Below are positions 33,321 through 41,728 of a stretch of 64,000 nucleotides of DNA, one piece after another. The notes beneath the pieces are model-generated. The model did not search any database and had not been told where the DNA came from. It was given only the letters and a program-made list of their open reading frames with translations. The translations under genes and the position numbers were made by a program. Each line of letters opens with the position of its first letter. Position 1 is the first letter of the stretch. Source of the DNA: Variovorax sp. PAMC26660 (lineage in GTDB: Bacteria > Pseudomonadota > Gammaproteobacteria > Burkholderiales > Burkholderiaceae_C); assembly GCF_014302995.1 (NCBI RefSeq), contig NZ_CP060295.1, positions 5,757,501-5,821,500 of the forward strand, in the 5' to 3' direction.

Positions 33321-35966
33321 ATGAACGAAGGCCACCCTGTACAGGCCCTGTGGTGCGATCCCGCCGATGGCGTCGTCGCGCGAATCGTCCGCGCGCTCGC
33401 AGAGCGCCAACTGCACGCCGCGCGCACCGTCGTGCTCGTGCCCTATGCGCAATTGATGGGTGTTGCGCGCAGCATGTGGGCCCGTTGCGGCAGTCCCGGC
33501 TTCGTGCCGCGCTTCGAGACCACGCACAACTGGGCGCGCAGCGCGGGCGGCTTCGTGCCGACCGGCTACGACATCGCGCACGACATGGCGCGCGATCTGG
33601 TCACGGCACAGGCGCTGTTGTCGCAAGCCGGCTTCAGTGCCGAACGCTTCGCTTTGGCCGGCCGCGTGGTCGAACTGGCCTATCAGCTTGCACCGCTCGC
33701 GGCGGCCGTATCGCCGGAAGAGCGCAGTGCCGAATGGGCGCAGAGCGCTTCGCAAGTGGCCGAGGCCGGCAGCGAGTCCGAGTGGTTTCGCACCGAAAGC
33801 GCGCTGATCCGCATTGCCGTCGCCTGGGCCGCGAACTCGGGCTTTGCCACCGATGTGCTGATGCGCGAGTCCACGCGCGATCAGGTTGATGCGCTGATCG
33901 TGCTCGAGGGTTTCCAGACCGATCCGCTGACGCAGTCGCTCTGCACCTTGTGGGGCGACCGTGCCCTCCATCTCTCGCTGGTGCCTGCCAACGCATTGGC
34001 GGAGCCCGCCGCGTCGCACGTTGCCCTCGACCCCGAAGACGAAGCCGAACTCGCCGCGGCCTGTGTGCTGCGCCATCTCGCCGAAGACCGCGCACCGGTC
34101 GCGCTGGTCGCTACCGACCGTGCGCTCACGCGCCGCATCAGTGCCCAGTTGAAGGCGCAGGGCATCGTCACGCACGACGAAACCGGCTGGAAGCTCTCGA
34201 CCACGCGCGCCGCCGCCGCGCTGATGAGCGCGCTGCGCGCCTGCGCCCACGACGCAGGCAGCGACCAGGTGCTTGAATGGCTCAAGAGCGGCGCCAGTGG
34301 CGACGCGCTGGCAGTTCAGTCGCTGGAAATACGCCTTCGACGCGAGGGCCTGCGTGACTGGTCGGCCTGGTGCGCTCTGGTGGCGCGCACCGGGGAAATG
34401 AAGGACGCGACGCTGCGGCCCTTCACCGACGCCATCGAGGCGCGCCGCGCCCCCATGATCCGCTCGCGGCCCCTGGCCGAATGGCTGCGTGCCCTGCGCG
34501 AGCTGCTGGAGGCTGGCGAGCAATGGGAGCCCCTCGCCGACGACCTCGCCGGTGGCAAGGTGATCGGTGCACTGTGGCTCGATGCAGACGCCCACGGCGA
34601 TGACGACGATTTCCCCGGCGGCCGGCACACGCTCGCCGAGTTCACCGCCTGGGTGCGCGATGTGCTCGAAGACGCCAGCTTCGTGCCGCCCGCCGGCGAC
34701 CAGGCACCGAAGGTCGTGGTCTTGCCGCTATATCAACTGCTGGGCCGTGCATTCGGCGCGGTGGTCATTCCCGGTTGTGACGACCGACGCCTGCCCGCGT
34801 CGCCCGAGCCACCCGGCAACTGGAGCGCGGCCCAGCGTGCCGAACTGGGCCTGCCTTCGCGCGACGTGCTCGAAGCCGCGCAGCGCGCGGCCTGGGCCGC
34901 GGCGCTGCACAACCCTTCATGCGAGCTTCTGTGGCGCCAGTCCGATGCCACCGGCGAGCCGGTGCGCCCCAGCCCACTGGTGCAGGCGCTGCACCTCGAC
35001 CACGCCTTGCAGCCCGCTGCCGATCCGCGCACGCCGCGCGAGGTTCTCGTGCAGCCCACCGCGTACCCAACGCCTTCGGGCGCGCTGCTGCCGCTGCAGA
35101 ACATCTCGACCAGCGTGTACGAGGACCTGCGCCGTTGCCCCTATCGCTTCTTCGCATTGCGGCAACTGGGGCTGCGCAGCGCCGACGAGCTCGATGCCGA
35201 AATCGACAAGCGCGACTTCGGCAACTGGCTGCACGCCGTGCTGGGCCATTTCCACGAGGCGCTGCTCGAAACCCCGACGCAGGACGCGCAGGAGCGCGCA
35301 GCACTCATCGAAGCCGCTACCCAGCGTGCGACACAAGAACTCGGCCTGTCGGATGCCGAGTTCTTGCCATTCGCCGCCGCCTGGCCGGCGGTGCGCGACG
35401 GCTATCTGGCCTGGCTCGTCGGGCACGAGGCGACTGGAGCCGTCTTCGTCGAGGCCGAGCCCTGGAAAGAGCAGCCGCTGGGCGACCTGAGGCTGATCGG
35501 CCGGCTCGACCGCATCGATCGCGCCGCCGACGGTCAGGCCTTCGTGATCGACTACAAGACCGAATCCGCCACTGTTTCCAAGGAGCGCGTGAAGGATCCG
35601 ACCGAGGACACGCAGCTCGCGTTCTACGCGGCCTTGGTGGCCGACGACACCTTGCGCGCAGCGTATGTGAACGTGGGCGAGAAGTCCTCCGGCACGCAGA
35701 CTGTCGAGCAACCCGCGGTGGTGGAAGCAAGGGACGCGCTGGTGGCCGGCATCATCAGCGACTTCACCCGCATCGCGCAGGGCGCGGCGCTGCCGCCGCT
35801 GGGGGAGGGCGCGGTCTGCGACTACTGCGCCGCACGCGGCCTCTGCAGAAAAGACTTCTGGAGCGATGAGGCCCCCCGGCTTGCCACTGCGTGTGCTTCG
35901 CCACCCCCCGAGGGGGAGGCGCCTCCCCCTTGGGGCGGCCCGGCGGTTGGAGGCAATACGAAATGA
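33321..35966 (+). CDS. addB: AddB-like helicase/PD-(D/E)XK exonuclease subunit
   Basis: The 881-residue protein has a degenerate UvrD-like N-terminal region and a C-terminal nuclease domain with the D...DYK motif in LIGRLDRIDRA and FVIDYKTESA. A Cys in LRRCPYRFFALRQLG plus CDYCAARGLC form the four-cysteine iron-sulfur staple known in AddB-type nucleases. With AddA it processes double-strand breaks for RecA loading. The last 30 or so residues, beyond CRKDFW, are encoded by a repetitive palindromic sequence and are probably not conserved. The stop overlaps the addA start as ATGA. Confidence 0.88.
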   Translation: MNEGHPVQALWCDPADGVVARIVRALAERQLHAARTVVLVPYAQLMGVARSMWARCGSPGFVPRFETTHNWARSAGGFVPTGYDIAHDMARDLVTAQALLSQAGFSAERFALAGRVVELAYQLAPLAAAVSPEERSAEWAQSASQVAEAGSESEWFRTESALIRIAVAWAANSGFATDVLMRESTRDQVDALIVLEGFQTDPLTQSLCTLWGDRALHLSLVPANALAEPAASHVALDPEDEAELAAACVLRHLAEDRAPVALVATDRALTRRISAQLKAQGIVTHDETGWKLSTTRAAAALMSALRACAHDAGSDQVLEWLKSGASGDALAVQSLEIRLRREGLRDWSAWCALVARTGEMKDATLRPFTDAIEARRAPMIRSRPLAEWLRALRELLEAGEQWEPLADDLAGGKVIGALWLDADAHGDDDDFPGGRHTLAEFTAWVRDVLEDASFVPPAGDQAPKVVVLPLYQLLGRAFGAVVIPGCDDRRLPASPEPPGNWSAAQRAELGLPSRDVLEAAQRAAWAAALHNPSCELLWRQSDATGEPVRPSPLVQALHLDHALQPAADPRTPREVLVQPTAYPTPSGALLPLQNISTSVYEDLRRCPYRFFALRQLGLRSADELDAEIDKRDFGNWLHAVLGHFHEALLETPTQDAQERAALIEAATQRATQELGLSDAEFLPFAAAWPAVRDGYLAWLVGHEATGAVFVEAEPWKEQPLGDLRLIGRLDRIDRAADGQAFVIDYKTESATVSKERVKDPTEDTQLAFYAALVADDTLRAAYVNVGEKSSGTQTVEQPAVVEARDALVAGIISDFTRIAQGAALPPLGEGAVCDYCAARGLCRKDFWSDEAPRLATACASPPPEGEAPPPWGGPAVGGNTK
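35896..35946. repeat. REP-like palindromic repeat inside the addB 3' end
   Basis: AGGGGGAGGCGCCTCCCCCT at 35911-35930 is a perfect 20-base palindrome flanked by CCCC and GGGG runs and CTTCGCC/GGCGG sequence. The form is that of the intergenic palindromes common in Comamonadaceae genomes. Here it is translated as a Pro/Gly-rich tail. Confidence 0.6.
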
Positions 35967-38900
35967 ACGGCGCAGCCTACGAACACAACGGCCAGCACGT
36001 CACGCGCGAGGCCTTCTACACCGTCGCCTGCGACCCGCGCCGATCGGTCGCGGTCGAGGCCTGTGCAGGCGCAGGCAAGACCTGGATGCTGGTGTCGCGC
36101 ATCCTGCGTGCGTTGCTCGAAGAGGGCGAATCGGCCTGCGAGCCGCACGAGATCCTGGCGATCACCTTCACCAAGAAGGCTGCCGGCGAGATGCGCGAGC
36201 GGCTCGATCAGTGGCTGGAGCAATTCGCCGAACTGCCCCCCGAAGAACTGGTGAAGCAGCTCGTGATGCGCGGTGTCGATCCCGTCGCCGCGCTCGCTGC
36301 GGTGCCGCGCCTGAAGGGCCTCTACAGGCGCCTGCTCGAAGGCGGCCGACCGGTGCAGTTCCGAACTTTCCACGCGTGGTTTGCCGGCCTGCTGCGCAAC
36401 GCGCCGCTGGCGGTGCTGCGTGAACTGGGCCTGCCGTCCAACTACGAACTTCTCGAAGACGACGCCGAGGCACGAGGCCACACCTGGCGTCCGTTCTTCG
36501 AGGCGGTCACGGCCGACAAGAACGCGCTGGCCGACTACTACGCCGTCGTCGCCACGCACGGCCGTTCGCAGACGGCCAAGGCGTTGGGCGAGGCGCTGTC
36601 CAAGCGTGTCGAGTTCTCGCTCGCCGATGCCAATGACGTCGTCGACAGCGGAGTGCAGCCCGTCGGCGCCTTGTTCCCGTCCTATGCCGATGCGACCGAT
36701 CCGGCCCAGGTTCTGTTCGACACGCCGGCCATCTGCGATGCGCTGTGGGCTGCCGCGCAGGCATTGGGCCGTGCCAGCGCGCCCACCTTCTCGGCCAAGG
36801 GCAGCGAGCTGGAGCAGGCCATCGGCGCCCGCCATGCGCAGGGCGTGCTCGATGCGTTGCTGACGCAAAAGGGTGAGGCACGCAAATTCAGCGAAAAGCT
36901 TGCCGGCCTGGAGCAGGTGCGTATTGCGCAGGGCCACGCCATCGAACACAGTGCCGCGCAGGCCCAACATGCGGCATGGCTTTTTCAGCAGCGCATGGCG
37001 CGACTCACGCGCATCCTGATCGCTGCCTTCGCCGAGGTGAAGCGTGCGCACGGCTGGGTCGACATGAATGACGTCGAACAGGCCGCGCAGTTGCTGCTGG
37101 GCCAATCGGCCCTGTCGGGCTGGGTGCAGGAACGGCTCGATGCACGCGTCGCACATCTGCTGATCGATGAATTCCAGGACACCAACCCGCTGCAATGGCA
37201 GGCGCTCTACGGCTGGCTCAGCGCATACACCGGTGCACAAGGCCGTGCGCCGCGCGTCTTCATCGTGGGCGACCCGAAACAGAGCATCTACCGCTTCCGT
37301 CGCGCCGAGCCACAGGTCTTTATCGCCGCCAAGAAATTCGTGCGCGAAGGGCTCGACGGGGAATTGCTCAACTGCGATCACACCCACCGCAATACGCGCG
37401 CAGTCATCGGGCTGGTCAATCAGGCGATGCTGGCTGCACAGGACGCCGGCGAGTTCGACGGCTACCGCGCCCACACCACCGAGCGCGGCGACGACGGTGA
37501 ATTGCTCAAGCTGCCGGCCATCGACCGCGATGCACTCGGTTCGGCTGCCGAAGCGGCGCCTGCCGATGACGGCATGCTGCACTGGCGCGACAGCCTCGTC
37601 ACGCCGCGCGTGCTGCCCGAGGAGCAACTGCTGCAGAAGGAGTGCGAGCAGGCCGCGCGCTGGGTCGCGCAACGCATCGCCGACGGCACGCCACCGCGAC
37701 AGATCATGGTGCTGGCGCGTCGGCGCAGTCGCCTGTCCGCCATGCAGGACGAACTGCGGCAGCGCCACATTCCCGTGCAGCAGCCCGAGAAGAACGAGCT
37801 GCACGATGCGCCGGAAGTGCAGGACGTGGTCGCGCTGATCGATGCGCTGGTTTCGCCCGCGCACGACCTGTCGCTGGCACAGGCGCTCAAGTCGCCGCTG
37901 TTCGGTGTCGATGACGAAGCATTGGTGCAACTGGCATTGCGCCAGCGCGAACACCCTTCGGCAAGCTGGTTCGGCTTGATCCAGAAGGGCGAGGGCCTGC
38001 CGCCGGTGTTGGTCGATGCGGGCGTCAAGCTCAAGAAATGGCAGCGCTGGTTGATGTCGCTGCCTCCTCACGATGCGCTCGATGCGATCTTTCACGACGG
38101 CGATGTGCTTGCGAAGTTCGGCGCCGCAGTGCCCGCCGCCATGCGCCAGGGCGCACTGGCCAATCTGCGCGGCCTGCTGTCCGCGTCGCTCGATATCGAG
38201 GGCGCGCGCTTCGCCACGCCTTACGCGCTGGTGCGTGCCCTGCGCGCCGGCGGCGTGCGTGCGCCGTCCGTCGCCGCGCCCGATGCGGTGCAGTTGCTGA
38301 CCGTGCACGGTGCGAAGGGGCTGGAGGCCGACACTGTCCTGATGCTCGATTGCGATGCCGCGCCGCCGCGTGCGCAGACCATGGGCGTGCTGGTCGAATG
38401 GAAGGGCAGCGACAGCGCGCCGACGCGCTTCGTGTTTCTTGCGAGCGAGAAGGCGCCGCCCGCCTGCGCGGCCTCGTTGCTCGAAGAAGAGCAGCGCGCG
38501 CGCCATCGCGAAGAACTCAACGGCCTGTACGTTGCGACCACGCGGGCGCGCGAGCGGCTGGTGCTGTCGTCGGTACGGCCGGCACGCGCCAACGAAGGCA
38601 GTTGGTGGGCGCGGCTGGAGCCGTTGTGCGAGCCCACCGAGGCTGACGAGCCGCTGGTCGCGTTGCCCGTTGAGACAGGTGTCGCGAGCTTCTCGATGAA
38701 GCGGATGCCCGTGCTGCCCGAGTCCGCCGCAGAGCAGCCGTCCACCAAGAAGGCTGCGGATGCCACGGTCGATGCGCGCGCCGCGGCCTTCGGCCAGGCC
38801 ATGCACCGGCTGCTCGAATGGGCCGTGCCGGGCGAGCCGCTGCCGCCGGCCCACGTGCGCGCCGCGGCGCGTGAATTCATGCTCGATGCCCAGCAGGCAC

Positions 38901-39220
38901 GCGGCACCGCGACACTGGCTGAACGCATCCGCGCAGGTGCCGGTGCCTGGGTGTGGGACGATCGCAGGGTCGACTGGCATGGCAATGAAGTCACGCTGGT
39001 CCATGAAGGAGAGACCTTGCGCATCGACCGCCTGGTGCGCGAGCGCGCCAGCGGTGCCTGGTGGATCCTCGACTACAAATCTGCCGCGCGCCCTGAACGG
39101 GACGCGGCGCTGATCGCACAGATGCAGCGCTATCGCGCAGCAGTGCAACATGCCTACCCTGGTGCCACGGTCCGCGTCGCGTTCCTCACCGGGCAGGGCG
39201 AACTGGTAAATCTCGAATGA
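35963..39220 (+). CDS. addA: AddA-like UvrD-family helicase/exonuclease subunit
   Basis: The 1085-residue SF1 helicase has Walker A VEACAGAGKTWML, motif Ia LAITFTKKAAGEMRERL, motif II LLIDEFQDTNPLQW, motif III GDPKQSIYRFRRAEP, motif V TVHGAKGLEADTVLML and motif VI YVATTRARERLVLS. A C-terminal PD-(D/E)XK nuclease shows RIDRLVRE and WILDYKS. Both AddA and AddB therefore carry nuclease domains, the defining feature of AddAB (RecBCD analogue). ATG 35963 overlaps the addB stop; a longer frame opens upstream inside addB and is not used. Confidence 0.92.
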   Translation: MNGAAYEHNGQHVTREAFYTVACDPRRSVAVEACAGAGKTWMLVSRILRALLEEGESACEPHEILAITFTKKAAGEMRERLDQWLEQFAELPPEELVKQLVMRGVDPVAALAAVPRLKGLYRRLLEGGRPVQFRTFHAWFAGLLRNAPLAVLRELGLPSNYELLEDDAEARGHTWRPFFEAVTADKNALADYYAVVATHGRSQTAKALGEALSKRVEFSLADANDVVDSGVQPVGALFPSYADATDPAQVLFDTPAICDALWAAAQALGRASAPTFSAKGSELEQAIGARHAQGVLDALLTQKGEARKFSEKLAGLEQVRIAQGHAIEHSAAQAQHAAWLFQQRMARLTRILIAAFAEVKRAHGWVDMNDVEQAAQLLLGQSALSGWVQERLDARVAHLLIDEFQDTNPLQWQALYGWLSAYTGAQGRAPRVFIVGDPKQSIYRFRRAEPQVFIAAKKFVREGLDGELLNCDHTHRNTRAVIGLVNQAMLAAQDAGEFDGYRAHTTERGDDGELLKLPAIDRDALGSAAEAAPADDGMLHWRDSLVTPRVLPEEQLLQKECEQAARWVAQRIADGTPPRQIMVLARRRSRLSAMQDELRQRHIPVQQPEKNELHDAPEVQDVVALIDALVSPAHDLSLAQALKSPLFGVDDEALVQLALRQREHPSASWFGLIQKGEGLPPVLVDAGVKLKKWQRWLMSLPPHDALDAIFHDGDVLAKFGAAVPAAMRQGALANLRGLLSASLDIEGARFATPYALVRALRAGGVRAPSVAAPDAVQLLTVHGAKGLEADTVLMLDCDAAPPRAQTMGVLVEWKGSDSAPTRFVFLASEKAPPACAASLLEEEQRARHREELNGLYVATTRARERLVLSSVRPARANEGSWWARLEPLCEPTEADEPLVALPVETGVASFSMKRMPVLPESAAEQPSTKKAADATVDARAAAFGQAMHRLLEWAVPGEPLPPAHVRAAAREFMLDAQQARGTATLAERIRAGAGAWVWDDRRVDWHGNEVTLVHEGETLRIDRLVRERASGAWWILDYKSAARPERDAALIAQMQRYRAAVQHAYPGATVRVAFLTGQGELVNLE

Positions 39221-40455
39221 CCGTTTCTCCTGTCGTCGCCGTGATCGGTGGCGGACCTGCTGGCCTGATGGCGGCCGAAGTCCTCAGTGCGTCCGGCGCG
39301 CAAGTGCATGTGTATGACGCGATGCCCTCGGTGGGCCGCAAGTTTTTGCTCGCTGGGCGTGGCGGACTGAACCTCACGCATTCGGAGCCCTTCGATGTGT
39401 TCATGAGCCGCTTCGGCGAGCACCGCGCGCAGCTCGAACCGCTGCTCGCGCAGTTCGGGCCGCAGCAGGTGCGTGAATGGGCCGGCGGCCTGGGCATCGA
39501 GACTTTTGTCGGCACGTCAGGCCGGGTGTTTCCGACGGACATGAAGGCCGCACCTTTGCTGCGTGCGTGGCTGCAGCGGCTGCGCGCGGCAGGCGTGCGG
39601 TTCCATATGCGCCATCGCTGGCTGGGTGACGGGCCGTTCGACACCGCCGCCCTGCGTTTCGCGACGCCAGCCGGCGAGATCACGGCGAAGGCCGACGCGG
39701 TGGTGCTGGCGCTGGGCGGTGCAAGCTGGGCGCGACTGGGTTCGGATGGCGCATGGGCGCCGTGGCTGCAGGCGCAAGGCGTGGATGTCGCTCCGTTGTT
39801 GCCGGCCAATTGCGGTTTCGACGGCAGCGGCTGGAGCGAGCATTTCTCCAGTCGCTTCGCAGGCCAGCCCTTCAAGTCGGTCGCCATTTCGTTCACCGAC
39901 AGCCAGGGGCGCCGGTTTGCGCGCAAGGGTGAGTTCGTGGCGACTGCCACGGGCATCGAGGGCAGCCTGATCTATGCAGCGTCGGCGCTGTTGCGCGATG
40001 AGATCTCCACTCAGGGCAGCGCGACGCTGTTGCTGGACCTGTTGCCTGATCGCAGCGCGGAACAAGTGCTGGCAGCGGTGAGGCACCCGCGCGGCGCGCG
40101 CTCCCTGAGCAGCCACCTCAAGAGTCGGCTTGGGCTTGAAGGCATCAAGGCCGGCGTACTGCACGAGGTGTTGAGCCGCGAGGCGATGCAAGACCCCGCG
40201 CAACTGGCGGCAACGATCAAGGCGGTGCCGTTGCGACTGGTTGCAGCACGGTCCATCGATGAGGCGATCAGCACTGCGGGCGGCGTGCGTTTCGATGCGC
40301 TTGACGCACAGCTCATGGCCAACGCGTTGCCCGGCGTGTTCACGGCAGGGGAGATGCTGGACTGGGAAGCGCCGACCGGCGGCTATCTGCTGACAGCCTC
40401 GATGGCGAGCGGCGCGGCGGCTGCGCGCGGCGCAATCCAGCGGCTGGGCCTGTGA
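39217..40455 (+). CDS. HI0933/BaiN-like flavoprotein (TIGR03862 type)
   Basis: The 412-residue FAD protein has a dinucleotide motif VIGGGPAGLMAAEVLSASGA, the family block VGRKFLLAGRGGLNLTHSEP, ALGGASWARLGSDGAW, and the C-terminal FAD contact VFTAGEMLDWEAPTGGYLLTASMASG. Members are uncharacterised flavoproteins related to BaiN and to RNA dihydrouridine-forming RdsA; the reaction here is not known. It overlaps addA by four bases (ATGA), so it is the last gene of the addBA operon. It is the last core gene before the island. Confidence 0.85.
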   Translation: MTVSPVVAVIGGGPAGLMAAEVLSASGAQVHVYDAMPSVGRKFLLAGRGGLNLTHSEPFDVFMSRFGEHRAQLEPLLAQFGPQQVREWAGGLGIETFVGTSGRVFPTDMKAAPLLRAWLQRLRAAGVRFHMRHRWLGDGPFDTAALRFATPAGEITAKADAVVLALGGASWARLGSDGAWAPWLQAQGVDVAPLLPANCGFDGSGWSEHFSSRFAGQPFKSVAISFTDSQGRRFARKGEFVATATGIEGSLIYAASALLRDEISTQGSATLLLDLLPDRSAEQVLAAVRHPRGARSLSSHLKSRLGLEGIKAGVLHEVLSREAMQDPAQLAATIKAVPLRLVAARSIDEAISTAGGVRFDALDAQLMANALPGVFTAGEMLDWEAPTGGYLLTASMASGAAAARGAIQRLGL

Positions 40456-40503
40456 AGGCCTCGTGCCGGCGGATGATTTTTTGTCGCTGAGAGTTTTTGC
40501 AAA

Positions 40504-40536
40504 CCTCGTTTCATTTCGCATTGGAATGAAACGAGG
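40504..40536 (-). terminator. Probable native ffs terminator, now separated by the island
   Basis: CCTCGTTTCATT and AATGAAACGAGG form a 12-base perfect stem, and the minus strand continues TTTGCAAAAA. It lies just outside the left att copy. If the island were excised, this hairpin would stand directly after the 3' end of the SRP RNA gene. Confidence 0.6.
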
Positions 40537-40542
40537 CTGCGG

Positions 40543-40563
40543 AAGAGGTTGACGAGCCTTACC
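40543..40563. repeat. Left attachment site (attL) of the island
   Basis: This 21-base copy of the ffs 3' end is detached from the gene and is followed by sequence unrelated to ffs. It is identical to 51788-51808. Confidence 0.85.
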
Positions 40564-40738
40564 GCTGTCATGCGGCAATAAAAGCCCAATTAAATCAACA
40601 ACTTAATGCCGGGCTAGAGACCTCAAGTGATACACGTTGGTGTCACAACGAAAGGTCACTTTAGCTCAATTCTCCCGGATCGTTGATATTCAACATAGCG
40701 AGATACTCTCTAATAGTAGTTTGTAATCTTCTTTGGCT

Positions 40739-41020
40739 ATGGGCACAGTCGGGCTATCCGCCCACTTCGGCGCGGCTTACATCACCGAAAACATGCTGCT
40801 GCAATTTGCCCTCGACCATCGCGAAGTAGTCTTGAACACTGGCGGGTCCTTCTACCTCAAGACCACGCACAACGAAGTGTTCATTGCCCGCAGTCCAGAT
40901 GCCTCTTGGTGGCCCCATCATCAAGCAGAAGGTAAGCAGGCCGGGGTCTTCACGGCGTTCGGCTGGCAACTGACTTACGACAAAGCTCCGGAGCAACTCG
41001 GCCACCGGCCAGGACGTTGA
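40739..41020 (+). CDS. Hypothetical protein at the island's left end (93 aa)
   Basis: ATG 40739 opens a frame with MGTVGLSAHFGAAY and later DHREVVLNTGGSFYLKTTHNEVF. No family is recognised. There is no clear ribosome site, and the opposite strand is also open for a long way, so support is modest. The following small membrane frame begins 15 bases downstream and could be its partner. Confidence 0.35.
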   Translation: MGTVGLSAHFGAAYITENMLLQFALDHREVVLNTGGSFYLKTTHNEVFIARSPDASWWPHHQAEGKQAGVFTAFGWQLTYDKAPEQLGHRPGR

Positions 41021-41035
41021 GAATTGAGCAGGGCA

Positions 41036-41218
41036 ATGCCGATGAAGATCATTTCGACCCTGGCGGTCCTCGTTTCCCTGCTGATGCTCTACATCGGTTA
41101 TGACCTCATCGGCTCCCCCTGGAGCAACGAAAAGGCCATCGGCGGGACCCTCGTGTATATCTGACTGGTGCCTTTCATGGGCGGCCTTGTTGGGCTCGTG
41201 AAAGGGCGCCGTGCATGA
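41036..41218 (+). pseudogene. Small membrane protein interrupted by an in-frame TGA
   Basis: ATG 41036 encodes a membrane helix (MKIISTLAVLVSLLMLYIGYDLIG), then IGGTLVYI, then a TGA at 41162-41164. Beyond the stop the same frame continues LVPFMGGLVGLVKGRRA to a TGA at 41216-41218, a second hydrophobic segment with a basic end. A single TGG-to-TGA change explains the break. The original would be a 60-residue protein with two membrane spans. GAGCAGGGC upstream could serve as ribosome site. Confidence 0.45.
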
Positions 41219-41413
41219 AGCGCTAGCGGAACCATCCACGTAGTCAGTTTTCGCACGACCACAAAGCGCACATCCTTGCCAGTCGCTAGGGGTGTGCTGG
41301 GAGCACCGATGGGGGCTTAGGGGGAGGGCGCCCGAGGGGCGTAGGTCGTCATCGGGGGCAGAGCATCGATGCGACCGCCAAGCTCCAGACTCCCCCATGA
41401 GTTTTAGATTTAT

Positions 41414-41722
41414 TCATTCAATATCAATCACCCTATCAACAGAAAAAATAATCCCTTCAGCAATTAAAATAGGGTATTCGTATAACTTAATCTTCGCGCC
41501 AACCTGAAATTCTTCGACGTTTGATTTTTTGGTAATAGAAGTGATTTCAACACACTCATCAAAGAGTTCATCGATATAAGAGCATCCTTCTGGCAATTTC
41601 ACCTGGCTTGGGTAGAGATCATTCAACACAAGAATACTTCCTCGATGGTCTTGCTGCAACCTTTTCCCATCACCGCACACATGAATTTTGCACGTGAAAG
41701 CTACTCCGCAATACGTTGTCAT
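41414..41722 (-). CDS. Candidate immunity protein for the RHS toxin (102 aa)
   Basis: The frame starts six bases after the stop of the RHS gene, on the same strand, and is much richer in A/T than the RHS core, the typical position and composition of a polymorphic-toxin immunity gene. The sequence reads as a compact alpha/beta domain (ITSITKKSNVEEFQVGAKIKL, ILIAEGIIFSVDRVIDIE). No immunity family is recognised; the role rests on location. Confidence 0.6.
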   Translation of the reverse strand: MTTYCGVAFTCKIHVCGDGKRLQQDHRGSILVLNDLYPSQVKLPEGCSYIDELFDECVEITSITKKSNVEEFQVGAKIKLYEYPILIAEGIIFSVDRVIDIE

Positions 41723-41728
41723 ATCGAC

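Noticed and set aside
35822..39151. Open frame of 1109 codons antisense to addA
   Set aside because: Composition is His/Arg/Gln/Ala-rich as expected for the complement of a GC-rich gene; addA on the other strand has complete helicase motifs.
40754..41398. Minus-strand 214-codon frame at the island's left end
   Set aside because: It shows no domain and is antisense to two small plus-strand frames with better start context.
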